Source: Adiantum capillus-veneris
Lineage: Eukaryota > Streptophyta > Polypodiopsida > Polypodiales > Pteridaceae
DNA: 64,000 nucleotides
Direction: 5' to 3'
NCBI GenBank assembly: GCA_014529385.2
Contig: CM043945.1
Coordinates: 146,051,741 to 146,115,740, forward strand
The notes under the pieces are model-generated. The model was not told the DNA's origin. It saw only the letters and a program-made list of their open reading frames with translations, and did not search any database. The position numbers and the translations under genes were made by a program. The stretch's first letter is position 1. Each line of letters begins with the position of its first letter. Shown piece after piece: positions 22,454-33,690 of this stretch.

Positions 22454-25400
22454 TCAAGAGATGGGAGGAGGGAAAAGCCACACAGGTGGACAGTAGTGCC
22501 ATCTGAGCACCCCCTGGACCATGGAGTAAAACGGCCCAGGGCGCCAGAGACGAAGGAAAGCCTCGCGGCGCTCCCGCATGCGGTCGGAGCTGCCCTGTAG
22601 TCCCTCAAGCTGTCCTCTGAGAGTATGGATCAGCTCTAGCCAAAAGTCACGAACAGTCTCTGCTGGTGGTACAAGGCGAGCCTCAAAGATGCGGAAACAA
22701 GGGGCCCGCCAGATGAACCAGAGAGCTAGGCCACTGATGAGCTCCCAACACTCCGCTCTCTCACTGCTCCACTCCTTTGGAGTAAGGTCTGTAGCAGGCT
22801 GGAGTGTAGGTCGACCCCCCTGTATCACTATCATCCTGCTGGTGGAAGATAGCTCAAACTGAAGTGCCGGGCCCGTGAGGGTGGACCAAGCCGCCGCCCC
22901 CCAAGTGTACTGTCGAGCCGTGGAAAGGGCAGGCATCAGCGGAAGAACTCGTAGCCACACCTGCTGGGCCGAGGGACAGTCCCAAAGACAGTGTCGCTGA
23001 CTCTCCACCAACTAGTCACAGGCTGTACATGCGGCCGAGAGACCACTATGTACAAGCCAGCTCCCTACTACTGTGGCTCTGTGTGCAACCAACCACTGGA
23101 ACAAGGTGACGCGCCTCGGCTGTCTGGAGTCCCACAGCCTCTGCCAAAAAGCTGCCAAGAACTCAACTGTGAGACCCTCCTCCTGCCAATGACGTGGTGC
23201 AGCGGGTCGAGCCTCTCTCTGTGCTGCGAGTATATGACGTCCAAGCCGAACAGTGTACTGAAAGAAAGGGACTCCTGGGCGGTCTGCAGAAGAGAATGGG
23301 TCCCTCCATAGCCACTCACCAGGATCCCACTGTACTCGTGCCAGTGGACAGCACTCCCAAGCCCATAGCCTCCAGTGTCCTGTCTCAAGAGCAGCTGGGT
23401 CAGGGTCTATGACGCAAGTCCTCCCACAGATGCCCACAACTCGGATCCTCTGGAAACAACACTCTGCTACCTGCGGGGCCTCTACTTCAACTCTCTGTAA
23501 TCGTCCCCCACCCTGAAGCTCGAAGAACAGGGCTGGGACAGTCTCTGAGCAAGCCCTGACTGAAATGAGAACCTCCAGTCGTGTGAAGGCTCCCATCCAC
23601 CGGGGTGCTACTGGCTCGAGAGGCGTGAGCCAATCAGCTGGAACTGACTCTGAGATGTCCTGACACATGCTCTGAACCCCTCTCATGCTCTGTAGCTGGA
23701 CAACCTGCACCTCCTCTGACAAACCTGTGAACTCTAGCCAGTCACCTAGAGAGCGCGTTGGACCTGCTGCCATGGGACCCCAAGAAACATGAGGCCTACT
23801 CCCAACCAAGTGGCCTCTCTGAGTGCTAACCATGGGGTTCCAGACGAGGGGCTGCCGTAGGCGCTCCTCCGTGCACGTCGGTTGCCGCTGCTCTAGGCCA
23901 CGCCGCAATAGCTCCCAAGACCGAAGCAAACTCACAGCGAATCGGTCCTCCAGTCTCCTGCTCAAACCAACTCGACGCAACTCTGTAAAGATCCATCTGG
24001 TCGAAGGTTGCCAAGGGCCTCCTGCCTGAGGCACCCTGGCTCGAAGCCTCTGCAACAAGAACTCCTTTCAGGGCTCCTCGCCTGGAAGAAGTCCTCTGAC
24101 GACGAACTTCCCAAGAAGGCTTCTGCTCTGCTGTGCTGGATCAATGATCCCAAGCCCTCCCTGAGAACAAGGAAGTGTGATGACCGACCAAGCCACCTTG
24201 GCTCGGGCAATCTGAGTGTCGCGACCAGACCAAAGGAAGTTCCTGATCAGCCTCTCTACCTGGCTGATGCAAGAACTCGAGAAGATCGAGCAAGAAGTGA
24301 TGTACCACATAGTCGCCAACAACACCTGGTTGGCAACTACTACTCTACCAGCCAGCGAAAGTCGTGCTGAGCTCCAATGTAACAGCTTTCTCCTGATGGA
24401 CAGGAGAAGAGGAGCAATCTGCTGCTTGGGGGACAAATCCAAACCAACCTGACAACCCAAGTACCGAACTGCAGTCCCTGGAGGAATCCACCTGAAACCC
24501 TCTCCTGGCATCCAATCTGGCACAGGAGCACTACCAACTGAGAAAGCCACTGTCTTTCTCCAGTTGATCTGTGCGCCCGATGCACAGCAGAAGGTCTCCA
24601 AAGCCTGCCCACATCTGTGTAAATTGGCCTCTTGGCCCTCTAAGTACAAGGCTGAGTCGTCGGCAAACTCAGCGTCCAGAAGCTCATCTCCCCGTATAGG
24701 GAGTGCTAAGCCCCTCAAACCAACCTGCTGTGACACCAAAAATCTGCTCATCGCCTCCGCATAGAACAGAAAGAGAAAGGGGGCAAGAGGACAACCTTGT
24801 CTGACCGATCGTGTGAGCATGAAGCGCTCACCTCTACCTCCTGCCAAAAGCACCTGACTGTGGGCCTGTCTGTACAAAGCTGACACCCCTCTGATCCAAG
24901 CCTCTTAGAAGCCCATCCTGTGTAGCGTGCCCTCTAGAAAGTCCCAGTCAACTCTGTCGTATGCCTTCTCAAAATCGAGAAGAAGAATCACAAGGTCCTC
25001 CCCCCGGAGCCGTGCAAGGGCAGAAGCCTCCCAAAAAGTGAAGATGTTGTCAAGGATACTGCGTTCCTTGACAAAACCTGTCTGAGTCCCATGTATAAGG
25101 CTCTCCAAAAGTGGCTGAATCCTCAAACTCAGAGCCTTGGCAAGAATTTTGTAGGCTGAGTTGAGAATGGTGATGGGACGCCACTGTCGAATCTCATCCA
25201 AGGAGCCAGCCTCCTTTGGAATGAGGTAAATCAGGCCCTCACTCATGCTATCCGGCATCACTCCTATGTGCAGAATGTACTGAAAGGCACTACAAAGATC
25301 TGGGCCAAGCAGGTCCCAGTACTCCAAGAAGAAGCTGAAAGTCAGCCCATCCTCACCTGGACAGCTACCACGAGGGAGGGCCCTAAGAGCCGTGTGCAGC

Positions 25401-26804
25401 TCCTCAAGCTGAAGAGGCAACTCAAGCCTCTGCCGCATCTCCTCAGTTACAAGACAAGGCATCTGTGCCCAAACCTGCTCCCTGCATGCATCCCGTCTCT
25501 CTGACTCGGGCTCAGCCGACAGTAGCTCACGGTAAAAGTCAGTAGCAACTGCACGCATATCCTCTGGCTCGCAAACAACTGACCCATCGGGTCTCCTCAA
25601 CTGATTGACCTTGGCATGCGAGTGCCGAGGTCCCACTGTCTCAAAAAAAACACCTGTCACTCTGTCACCCACCTGAGTCCACTGAGATGCCTGTCGGTGG
25701 AAGGCAAACTCATGGCGCCTCTCCTCTGTGCAAGCAAGCTCCTGTCGAGCCTGCTGTAGCTGTTCCTCCAACCATGGACTGTCTGGATGCTGCTCCTGCA
25801 TCCTCTGTAGTGAAGCAATGCCTCGTCTGAGACGCTGCTCCTCCTCTCTCGTTGCAGCCCGTCGAGCCAAAGACTCCTGGAGAAAGAAGTGGCTGAGCTG
25901 AGCTAGGCTTGAGGCCACTCTGTCTGCAGGTGGAGCCTGGCTGTCCATGCCCTCTGTCCATAGAGCCTGGACCCTCTCTCTGAGTGCTGAGTCCAACAAG
26001 ACCCGCTCTGGGATGCGAAGCATCGTGCTCCCACTCCTCTGCCTGTCTGCCACTGTGAGGATCACTGGTGCATGGTCCGAGAAGGATGTCCTTGCCAGGA
26101 TGCCCACTGATCCCCCCAGGTCACTGAAGTGGTCACTAGTGTAGAAGCGATCTATGCGCGATAGATTCACTCCTCCCACTCTGCGGTCCAATCTAGAGAA
26201 GGCAAGACTCTCTGGAGGCCTCACAAAGCCAGAATGCTGCCATGTATCCGAGACCCTCAACGTCATACAAAGCCTCTCCCAAGCTGCTAACTCGACTCCA
26301 TGCAAAGTAGCATGGCTGCCTCCGATTCTGTCAGAAGGGTCCTCCAACATGTTGAAGTCCCCTCCTACACACCACTGGTCAACCTGTGGCAAAGACTCAA
26401 CAAGCTGTGACCAAAACTCTGCACGAGCACTCGCCACATTGGGCGCATAGATGTTCAGGAAACCCACAAGGCTACCCTGAACCTGCATAGTAATCCACTG
26501 AGCCCTGCCTGGTACAATAATCCCTCTGCCCACAATGGCCTGCTGTAATGAGTCCGCAATAGTCATACATACCCCACCCTGGATGCCTCCAGGTCCAAAA
26601 GCAGCTGACCAAAAGGTATCATAGCGTCCACGCAAAATCTGACCACATCGCGAATGCGGCTCTCAGATAAATGGTGCTCCTGAAGCATAAGGAGATCAAT
26701 CTCTCCTCCCACAAGGCATCGCTGAAGCTCCTGACGCAATCGGCCCCGCTGTCGCTGAAACTGGGGCCACCGAGTCCCTGCACGTTCCACGAGACGATCC
26801 TCAT
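22454..26804 (-). pseudogene. L1 ORF2 (endonuclease-reverse transcriptase), broken
   Basis: The start MRIVSWNVQGLGGP at 26804 is the first APE endonuclease motif. Then come LLMLQEHHLSE, GGDFNMLEDPSDR, SRIDRFY and FSDHAPVIL (to about 26050). The RT runs from about 25400, with PGEDGLTFSFF, LIYLIPKEAG, LLDFEKAYDRVDW, then RQGCPLAPFLF and FADDSALYL. The C-terminal zf-RVT-like finger reads C-x2-C...SQRHCLWDC near 23030-22970, followed by a tail to 22454. About 1,450 codons is normal for plant L1. There are two frame changes near the 5' end (before 26635) and three in-frame stops (24905 TAA, 24068 TGA, 23012 TAG), so it is inactive though young-looking. Confidence 0.9.
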
Positions 26805-27465
26805 GGGGAGCGAGAGAGAACAGATGCTGCCGCAGCAACAAGACGAGCTATCTTCGAAGCAGGCTTGGATGGGGAGTAATCCGTATCCGAGCGTCCTCTA
26901 GATAGGCGAGACTACAGTGAGTGCCTGGTCCAAGCCCAAGTAGAGCGAGCCGTGCGTAAAGCAACCTCCTCTGTCTAGGAGTCGTCATGAATGAATACAT
27001 AGCAAGGCAAACACTGCGTATCAGCAAAAAAGCATACCACAATGTGTCTACATCCTGCTGAATCTGGGGGTGTCACCGCAAACTTGGCCAGTGGCCACAA
27101 AGTCTACAGCAAATCTGTAACGCCAAGTTCTCCCATGTGGTGAGAGAACTCGAGAACCTGTGTATGCAACCATCCCACCACTGAGTCGAGGGACCACTCT
27201 GTCTCAGTCCTGCCACAGAGGGGGAAGGAGAAACCAACTGCTGAGTGCAAGGCCTCTGTCCCCTTAGTGGCGAGGAACAAAGCGTGGACTCTGAAGCAGG
27301 CTGCCTCATGGTCTGCTGCGGAATCGCCAAGAAAACGAGTAAACCCGTAATCAAAGAAATCCCAGCGGTGTCGGAGGTCAAAGCTCGTCAAACCACGAGG
27401 GATAGCTGCAAGAGGAGATGTCTGAATCTGCAGTGGGGGCCGCATGAAGGGCTGACCCTCTCTCG

Positions 27466-28719
27466 CTAGGCGACGCGTGGCGAAGGCGCTGCCAAGAGAT
27501 CTCCTGGCCGTCGGCAAGGGTCCAGTCTCCTGAGCCGACTGTGGTATTGAAGCAGGAGGAGGGGGAGAAGGGGCTGGGGGGGGCGGGGGAGAGGAGAAGC
27601 GGGGTGGGGCGGCAGAGACATGGGGGGGGGGGGGCGAGGTGGGGAGTGAGCGGTAGCAGAGGGCGGGGGAGGGCATGAGGAGGAGGAGGGGAGATCGGAA
27701 GGCGGAGCGGCTGGCGAGGGTGAAGCAGAGGTGGAGGGTAGCGTAGGGGGCTCCTCCTGCTCAAGAGGACCAAAGCGGTTCCCCGTGGGAACCCACTGCT
27801 GCTGAGTAGGCACCTGGGGGCCACTCTGAGTGCCAGGCTGTCGCTGTGGCCCCTGGCGTCGACGGCCACGGGCCTGCTGCCACCCCTCCTCCGCTGGGGC
27901 CCCAGGCTCGAAGGGTGGCGCTGAATCTGTGCTCTGTGTCGTTGGCTGTGGCTGCGGCCCAGCCTTGCCAGGCTGGGGCTGGGGCTGAGGCTGGGGTGCG
28001 GGTCGTGGTCTCCTCCGTGGACAGGCCTTCGCTAGGTGGCCCATCTGTCTGCAAATGAAACACTGGTTCGGGAGACCCGAGTACTCCACACTCTGTCTAA
28101 ACCAACCCCCACTCACCCGAGGCAGAAGGATGACCTTCGGGAGCGTGTGGGTATCTCTGACCAAAACTCGAACTGAAGGCATGCCAGCCGCCTTGGCAGC
28201 TACTGATGCTGCCGTACGAGGTGTCTCCAGGACAGTTCCGATGGCGGAGCCAATCCTGGAGAGAAGTGGAAGGTACTCCCTCCGTAAACCCGGAAAGCAG
28301 ACTGAGATGGGGATGTCCGCCTCCTCTACTAGCACATCCGAAGACGGGTCAAAACCATGTCGCCACTGTCGAAAGTGGGCGCGTGCTGCTCGGATGGCCA
28401 ATGGACTCATAGCTATGACCTTGGAGGCCATCTCGGAAGTCTCGAACTCAATCTGGTAGTACCCCTGTCCGAGAATCTGGACATCCAAGATCTTGCCCAC
28501 CTTTGCGAGGAGGCGGGCCTGGAGAAGGTCTCGCAGCTCTCCTTTGCTGGGACGAGTGCCGAGAACCTTGCAGATGACAGAAGTCGCCTTCAAGCGTTCT
28601 ACCTCTGTGGCAAGGCTTGCTTGCTCTGTCGGCGTAAGAGCAAGTCGAATGGTGGGCTCAGCGGGGTCGGGCGAGGGGGCTTCAGGCGAGTCCCTCTGAG
28701 GTGGAGCTGGAGCCTCCAT
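27466..28719 (-). CDS. L1 ORF1, zinc-knuckle RNA-binding protein (417 aa)
   Basis: An intact frame from MEAPAPPQRDSP. The N-terminal part has a DUF4283-like, RRM-related fold region (about residues 50-200: ICKVLGTRPSKGELRDLLQA, GYYQIEFET, WRHGFDP). A CCHC knuckle CFICRQMGHLAKAC (C-x2-C-x4-H-x4-C) lies near residues 218-231, followed by a long Gln/Pro-rich and Pro/Ser-rich tail. This is the usual ORF1 layout of plant L1 elements; the protein packages the element RNA. Neighbouring ORF2 lies 660 bp downstream on the same strand. The proline-rich tail is low in complexity, so the exact end is less certain. Confidence 0.85.
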   Translation of the reverse strand: MEAPAPPQRDSPEAPSPDPAEPTIRLALTPTEQASLATEVERLKATSVICKVLGTRPSKGELRDLLQARLLAKVGKILDVQILGQGYYQIEFETSEMASKVIAMSPLAIRAARAHFRQWRHGFDPSSDVLVEEADIPISVCFPGLRREYLPLLSRIGSAIGTVLETPRTAASVAAKAAGMPSVRVLVRDTHTLPKVILLPRVSGGWFRQSVEYSGLPNQCFICRQMGHLAKACPRRRPRPAPQPQPQPQPGKAGPQPQPTTQSTDSAPPFEPGAPAEEGWQQARGRRRQGPQRQPGTQSGPQVPTQQQWVPTGNRFGPLEQEEPPTLPSTSASPSPAAPPSDLPSSSSCPPPPSATAHSPPRPPPPMSLPPHPASPLPRPPQPLLPLLLLQYHSRLRRLDPCRRPGDLLAAPSPRVA

Positions 28720-29156
28720 CTGTGTCTACTGCTGAGTCGAAGAAGCGGGCGGTGAAGAAAATCTGCGAACGAGTACGCCAAGCACTTGTCCGAAGAGAAA
28801 GCGTTGCCGAGCCAGGTGCAGAAGATCTTCGGGAGCAAAGAGGACGGGGGGGGGGGGGGGGGGGGGGGGGGATGGGGGGACGGCGAGGGCGAAGAGGGAA
28901 GCCGGGTACTGTGTGGGTGCACAAGCGGCAGCGAGCGGGGGGGTGGGGTGGGGATGGCAACGCGAGAGGAGGGCAGCGGGCAGCCTTTGGGGCAACGCGA
29001 AAACAGGGGGGGCAGCGGGCGGGCGGCAGCGGGGGGGGGGGGGGGGGGGGGGGTGTTAGCGCGCAGGGGCAGTGCAGGGGCAGCGTGAGGGGGGGGGGGG
29101 GGTAGCGATGGCGCAGCAAGGGGGGGGGGGCGAGCAGCAGTAGCGAGCGACACCCC
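28720..29156 (-). promoter_or_regulatory. 5'UTR of the L1, GC-rich with long C tracts
   Basis: Read on the + strand it holds uninterrupted or nearly uninterrupted G runs at 28848-28870, 29030-29052 and 29090-29102, with further G-rich blocks. No open frame is convincing. LINE 5'UTRs usually hold the internal promoter; that is assumed here, not shown. Confidence 0.5.
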
Positions 29157-29173
29157 GAGACTGGACGTTTCTT
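29157..29173 (+). repeat. Target-site duplication, right copy (L1 insertion)
   Basis: Identical to 22294-22310. Confidence 0.95.
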
Positions 29174-32100
29174 GTACATTCGCATATGCTATTTTCCTCC
29201 CAGCACTTTAGTATATGCTTCACCCAGAGGACAGTCTCCTAACTCTGTACTTGATGATGATATTTGGGAGTTCTCTAGGGATGGAAACATCATACTATTG
29301 GGGGATTTCAATGCCCGTACAAGCAGTTCAGAGACGGTTTTCTATGACACCTCAGAGGAGATGCTCAGAGAGCTAGAGCCAAAGGAGATGGGGCTTGAGA
29401 GATGCTCACACGATAGAGAGTATACAGAGTATGGGAGATACCTCAGGGAGATGACGACTACTCACAGTTCAGCCATACTGAATGGCTTACCGACATTCCC
29501 ATCATCTACAGGTTTTACTTGTTTCCCACACAGACATGGGGCCAATACTGTAGACTATGTTCTGACACATCCGAGCTTTATCTCTCACATTCAGAATTTT
29601 ACAGTGGGGCCCATGCTTGTTGGGATAGCAGTAGATCATGCACTTTTGACATTATCTGTCTCGTTTGAGTACGATACATCTCAGGCCTCACGGGGTGGTA
29701 GACAACCACTCTATACAGAGACTGACTCAATCTATGCAAAGGAGATACGTAGACTTTTATGCACATCAGAGCCAGTATACACAATGGAGGAGATCACATC
29801 TATGCTGACAGTGACATTACATGGGGCAGCGACAGAGACATACCCACACACAGGCTGGTCAGAGGCCTCGTGCTGGGCACATGCCTCAGATCCAGCGGGA
29901 GCTTGCATTGGGAGTGATCACCTATAGACAGTCTCGTATTGCTACACGACGACTAGTACGACGGAAGAAGAGAGCTTTCTTGGTCCAGATGGCGTAGGAT
30001 TTATCTCAGCTCTTCCTTAGTAGAGATTCAGGAGAAGCTTGGCGTCTATTCCATGAGCAGTCTCCCCCACCAGTGATTACTTCTCGGAGATATGGGGGCA
30101 ATATGCAGCATCATTATACACTGTACCTGGACAGCCACCACTACCAAATTTACGACAGTCGTGTTCGGCTACGAGTACCTTGCTTACCACTGAGATGGTA
30201 AAGGAGGCCATTGACAGGATGAAGCCCAGACGGGCACAGGATCACGAGGGTTTGGTAGCACAGCACATTATACATGCTGGGGACTTGTTGGCAAAGATGC
30301 TTGCACGGTTGTCCAACCGTGTCATGTGTGAGGGCTTTCCTGAGTCTTGGAGATTGTCTACTATTGTACCTATCTTCAAGACAAGAGACCCCACAGTGCC
30401 GGGGAATTACTGTACTATCATGGTAGGACACACATTGGCACGGTTGTATGCATCCATCCTTGAGCATAGGCTGAGCAGTTGGGCAGAGATAATGGACATA
30501 CACGCACCTGGACAGGCTGGTTTCAAGAGGGGTTTCTCCACACTGGATCATGTCTCTACACTCAGAGCTATCATTGAGGAGGGTCACATGGTAAACAAAT
30601 ATATTGCAGCTTTGTGGACTTCCGCAAAGCTTTTGCCACAGTATCGAGGGCCAGATTGATGCACCGACTTATGGAATTGGGGGTATCCTCAAAACTGATA
30701 TGGGGGATTATTGCATTGTACAGTCAGTGATGGGCCATGTACGCACACCAGAGGGGATATCTGACATAACTCACTCCGCTATCGGAGTGAAACAGGGATG
30801 CCCATTGGCCTCTACTTTATTTGGTATGCATGTTGATGAGGTCTGTGATTATATTGACAGAGGAGGAGATAGAGGTGCTCAGCTTGCAGGGACATGGATC
30901 CCTCTTTTATTGTATGCTGACGATATTGTGTTGATATCAGACTCACTAGAGGGTATGTAGAGACATTTGGACGCATTGCATAGTTTCGCAGGGGATAGTG
31001 GATTGTACGTTAACTTTGGTAAAACCAAGGTCATGGTATTTAATACCACGCCACAGTGGGTGAGGAGATTAGCACCTACATTCACATATGGTCAGGACAG
31101 TATGGAGTACACTGATGCATACACATATCTTGGGGTGGCCTTTAAGGGATCGAGGTTCACACTGAAAGTGGGAGCAGCCCTAGGCAATGTAGAGAGGATT
31201 TGTTCGCAGGTTCAGTTCTAGGAACCTCGAACAAAGCTCTGGCTCTTCGACACTTTGGTCGCTTCAGTTATGCACTACGGGGTTCAGGTTTGGGGACCAT
31301 CTTTTGACAGTGCTGAATGGAGTAATATGGAGAGGCCCTTGGTATCTATGATTTCTAGGCTGATTAGAGCCAAGACCTCAGTTCCACATGACATCATACG
31401 AGCGGAGTTGGCTGCCCCACATATGGAGATTGAGGCACTTATCAGATCAGTATCATTTGTACACAGCTTATGGGACACCACCAGGGACAGATATGCTAGG
31501 CTTGCTCTTGAGTCATCCAGACAGCTGGCATTACAGGGAGATACATCATGTTGGTATGCACAAATGAGCTCATGGTTTCAGAGGCATGGTTTCAGCATGG
31601 ACAGGCTGCCCCCTTTCCAGTATTCTCTTGATGCACCATCTTTGGCTCTTACACGAATGGAGATTACTAGACTCATTCGGCAGGATCTTATCCAGCTTGA
31701 TATTAGGACGACATGGATACAGCCATCACGGAAGTTGGATACGAAGAGGGCTTTCTATAGAGAGCATCTTCTCCAACTCACGACAGACGGATTTGTCACA
31801 CGGCCCAACTACATGGACACACATGGGTTACGATGTGCCATAAGCCAGATACGCACATCTTAACACTAGCTTGGGATTGAGACAGGTAGATTCAGAGGCA
31901 TACCAGTAGATAGGAGGATATGTCAGTTATGCCATGCAGAGCCCGAGACAGAGTTTCACTTCATATGTCACTGCACAGTCTACTATGAGATTTGGGGACA
32001 CTTTCACTGTTTATTCGGACATAGTTTTGACTCGTTAGATAGAGTCATGAAATATCAGGATCAGAGATGTCTCGGATTATTTCTACTTGAGATACAGAGA

Positions 32101-32607
32101 CATTGAGACTCTCTATTGAGAGTGCATAGACAGAGACATTCCCAGAGACGCATCTCAGATTTCTGTAGTCCGAGTACCACAGAGGCAGAGGGGTCACTAC
32201 CACCACAGAGTTCTGTTCCCACCCATACACACACCAGTGGTACTCTCATTCACCGAGCTATAGAATTGGGGAGATCGAGACGACCACGACTGAGGGGAGC
32301 CACGCAACATCGACGGAGATTGTGGCAGAGGATCCATAGGATTGTAGCACGACACCCAAAGTATCGATCAAGATCGGCTTCATGCTACTGCTATATTGTA
32401 TCATGGTGATACTTATCCCCACTTTGTACCTTTGTGGCTTTATACCATTGCTCAGCTTACCAGCCACCCATAGGAGTCGGTAGCACTCCTATCTCTGTTT
32501 CTAGTTTGTAGTTTTCTTTGTTTGTACCCAAACATTGTACTAGACTCACCATTGTAATCAGTTTGGTGTCATATGTCATTTTGGCCTTTTGTGGACGTTA
32601 TCATTTC

Positions 32608-32611
<4 letters not shown>
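29174..32611 (+). mobile_element. LINE family A copy, right part (ORF2 endonuclease to 3' end)
   Basis: It continues the copy begun at 21858. The endonuclease resumes with YIRICYFPPSTLVYASPRGQ, GDFNARTSS, NTVDYVLTHPSF and VAVDHALLTL-like VGIAVDHALL. RT: LARLYASILEHRLS (30438), GFSTLDHVSTL, GVKQGCPLASTLFG (30787) and LLYADDIVLIS (30907-30940). The C-terminus has CQLCHAEPETEFHFICHC (near 31920-31975) and the PIP-like QRRISDFC (near 32142-32165). The 3'UTR tail is at 32555-32611. TAG stops lie at 30958 and 31219, with several frame changes. Confidence 0.88.

Positions 32612-32701
<90 letters not shown>
32612..32701 (+). repeat. Compound (TC)n(TA)n microsatellite
   Basis: About 27 bp of TC run directly into about 62 bp of TA after the family A tail. 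A new LINE copy starts right behind the TA part. Confidence 0.95.
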
Positions 32702-32706
<5 letters not shown>

Positions 32707-33296
32707 GAGATACGAGGCCGCTTTCATTGCTTGTTTAGAGAGGGCTTTGGACCACTCTCCAAAGTCATGCGGTATGAGGATCAGAGATGCTTGGGTTTCT
32801 TTTTGCTCGAGCTGCACACACACAGAGAGAGCTTGATGAGTGGAGAGGCTAGCCAGTCTCAGAGACAGATCATAGACTTCTTTAGAGCTGCCTCTGGACA
32901 CCGGGAGGAGCTACTACCACAGCAGAGCTAGTCGCAGGCACACTAGTCGACCGAGTGGGGGAGATCCAGACGCCCACGACTGCAGAGGACTCCACAGCAT
33001 CGATGGAGGCTGCATCAAAGGATTTGGATGAGTTTGGCCCGACATGCACGACCTGCGGTCAGACTACTAACCATGGAGGAGATTGATGAGATCCGCCAGC
33101 GACTGATGCTAGATCTCTTGTGATCTGGCTATCCCAGCTAGTTGCTTAGTTCACACCTAGCAGTTTAGGATTCCATAGTATTTTATTTTGTCATCTTGTT
33201 ACTCTGACTTTGTATCAGATACACCACATTGTAACCTTCTAGTCTCATAGGTCACTTTGGCCTTTTGAAGATGTTAATATAACATTTCATTTCATT

Positions 33297-33298
<2 letters not shown>
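32702..33298 (+). mobile_element. LINE family A, short 5'-truncated copy
   Basis: It starts in the zinc-finger region (YEIRGRFHCLFREGFGPLSKV). It carries the PIP-like motif QRQIIDFF (32856-32880), the ORF2 end MEEIDEIRQRLMLDLL, a 3'UTR and a complete tail with hairpin and GATGTTAATATAAC. It is about 600 bp long. Confidence 0.88.

Positions 33299-33356
<58 letters not shown>
33299..33356 (+). repeat. (TC)n microsatellite, LINE tail
   Basis: A pure TC tract of about 57 bp, followed at once by the 5'UTR of a near full-length family A copy. Confidence 0.95.
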
Positions 33357-33358
<2 letters not shown>

Positions 33359-33690
33359 CCCTTGTTGTCCCGCCCACTGCTCGCTCGCCTTCCCCTATCT
33401 CCCCCCCCCCGCTCGCAACGGCACTGCACCCCACTGCTCGTTGCCTCTCTCCCGCAGCCCTTGCCTAGAGAGAGAATGGGCATTTTTTTCCAACGTAGAG
33501 AGACTGTGGTCCCAGAGCGTAGAGAGAGAATGAGTTTTCTTTTTAGGCGTAGAGAGAGAAAGAGGGGTTTTTCATACGTAGAGAGAGAATAGGTCTGCGA
33601 GCGTAGAGAGAGAAAGAGGGAAGCCGCGTAGAGAGACAGAGAGAGAGAGGAAAAAAAAACCTCTCCCTCTCCTGTGGCGGCCTTCCGACC
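33357..33690 (+). promoter_or_regulatory. 5'UTR with repeated CGTAGAGAGAGAA motif
   Basis: About seven copies of (G)CGTAGAGAGAGAA or close variants occur between 33465 and 33645, spaced about 20-30 bp apart, after a C-rich start. A GCGTAG core also recurs in the 5'UTR-like region at 45390-45570. A promoter or RNA-binding role is inferred only from position and repetition. Confidence 0.5.

Larger units (their letters stand above)
22311..29156 (-). mobile_element. Full-length canonical plant L1 LINE inserted into a family A LINE
   Basis: About 6.85 kb on the minus strand between perfect 17-bp direct repeats. Its 3' end is a short A-run (T-run on the + strand, 22305-22318). Order on the minus strand: GC-rich 5'UTR (29156-28720) with long C tracts, ORF1 with CCHC knuckle (28719-27466), a spacer of about 660 bp, and ORF2 (26804-22454). 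The poly(A)-type tail, the zinc-knuckle ORF1 and the target duplication set it apart from the TC-tailed LINEs around it. It is younger than the family A copy it splits. Confidence 0.92.

Noticed and set aside
22991-24370. Several + strand open frames within the L1
   Set aside because: They are antisense shadows of ORF2, which has strong RT and zinc-finger motifs on the minus strand.
28682-29185. Proline-rich and glycine-rich frames in the L1 leader
   Set aside because: They are translations of C or G runs with no domain, in several frames at once.
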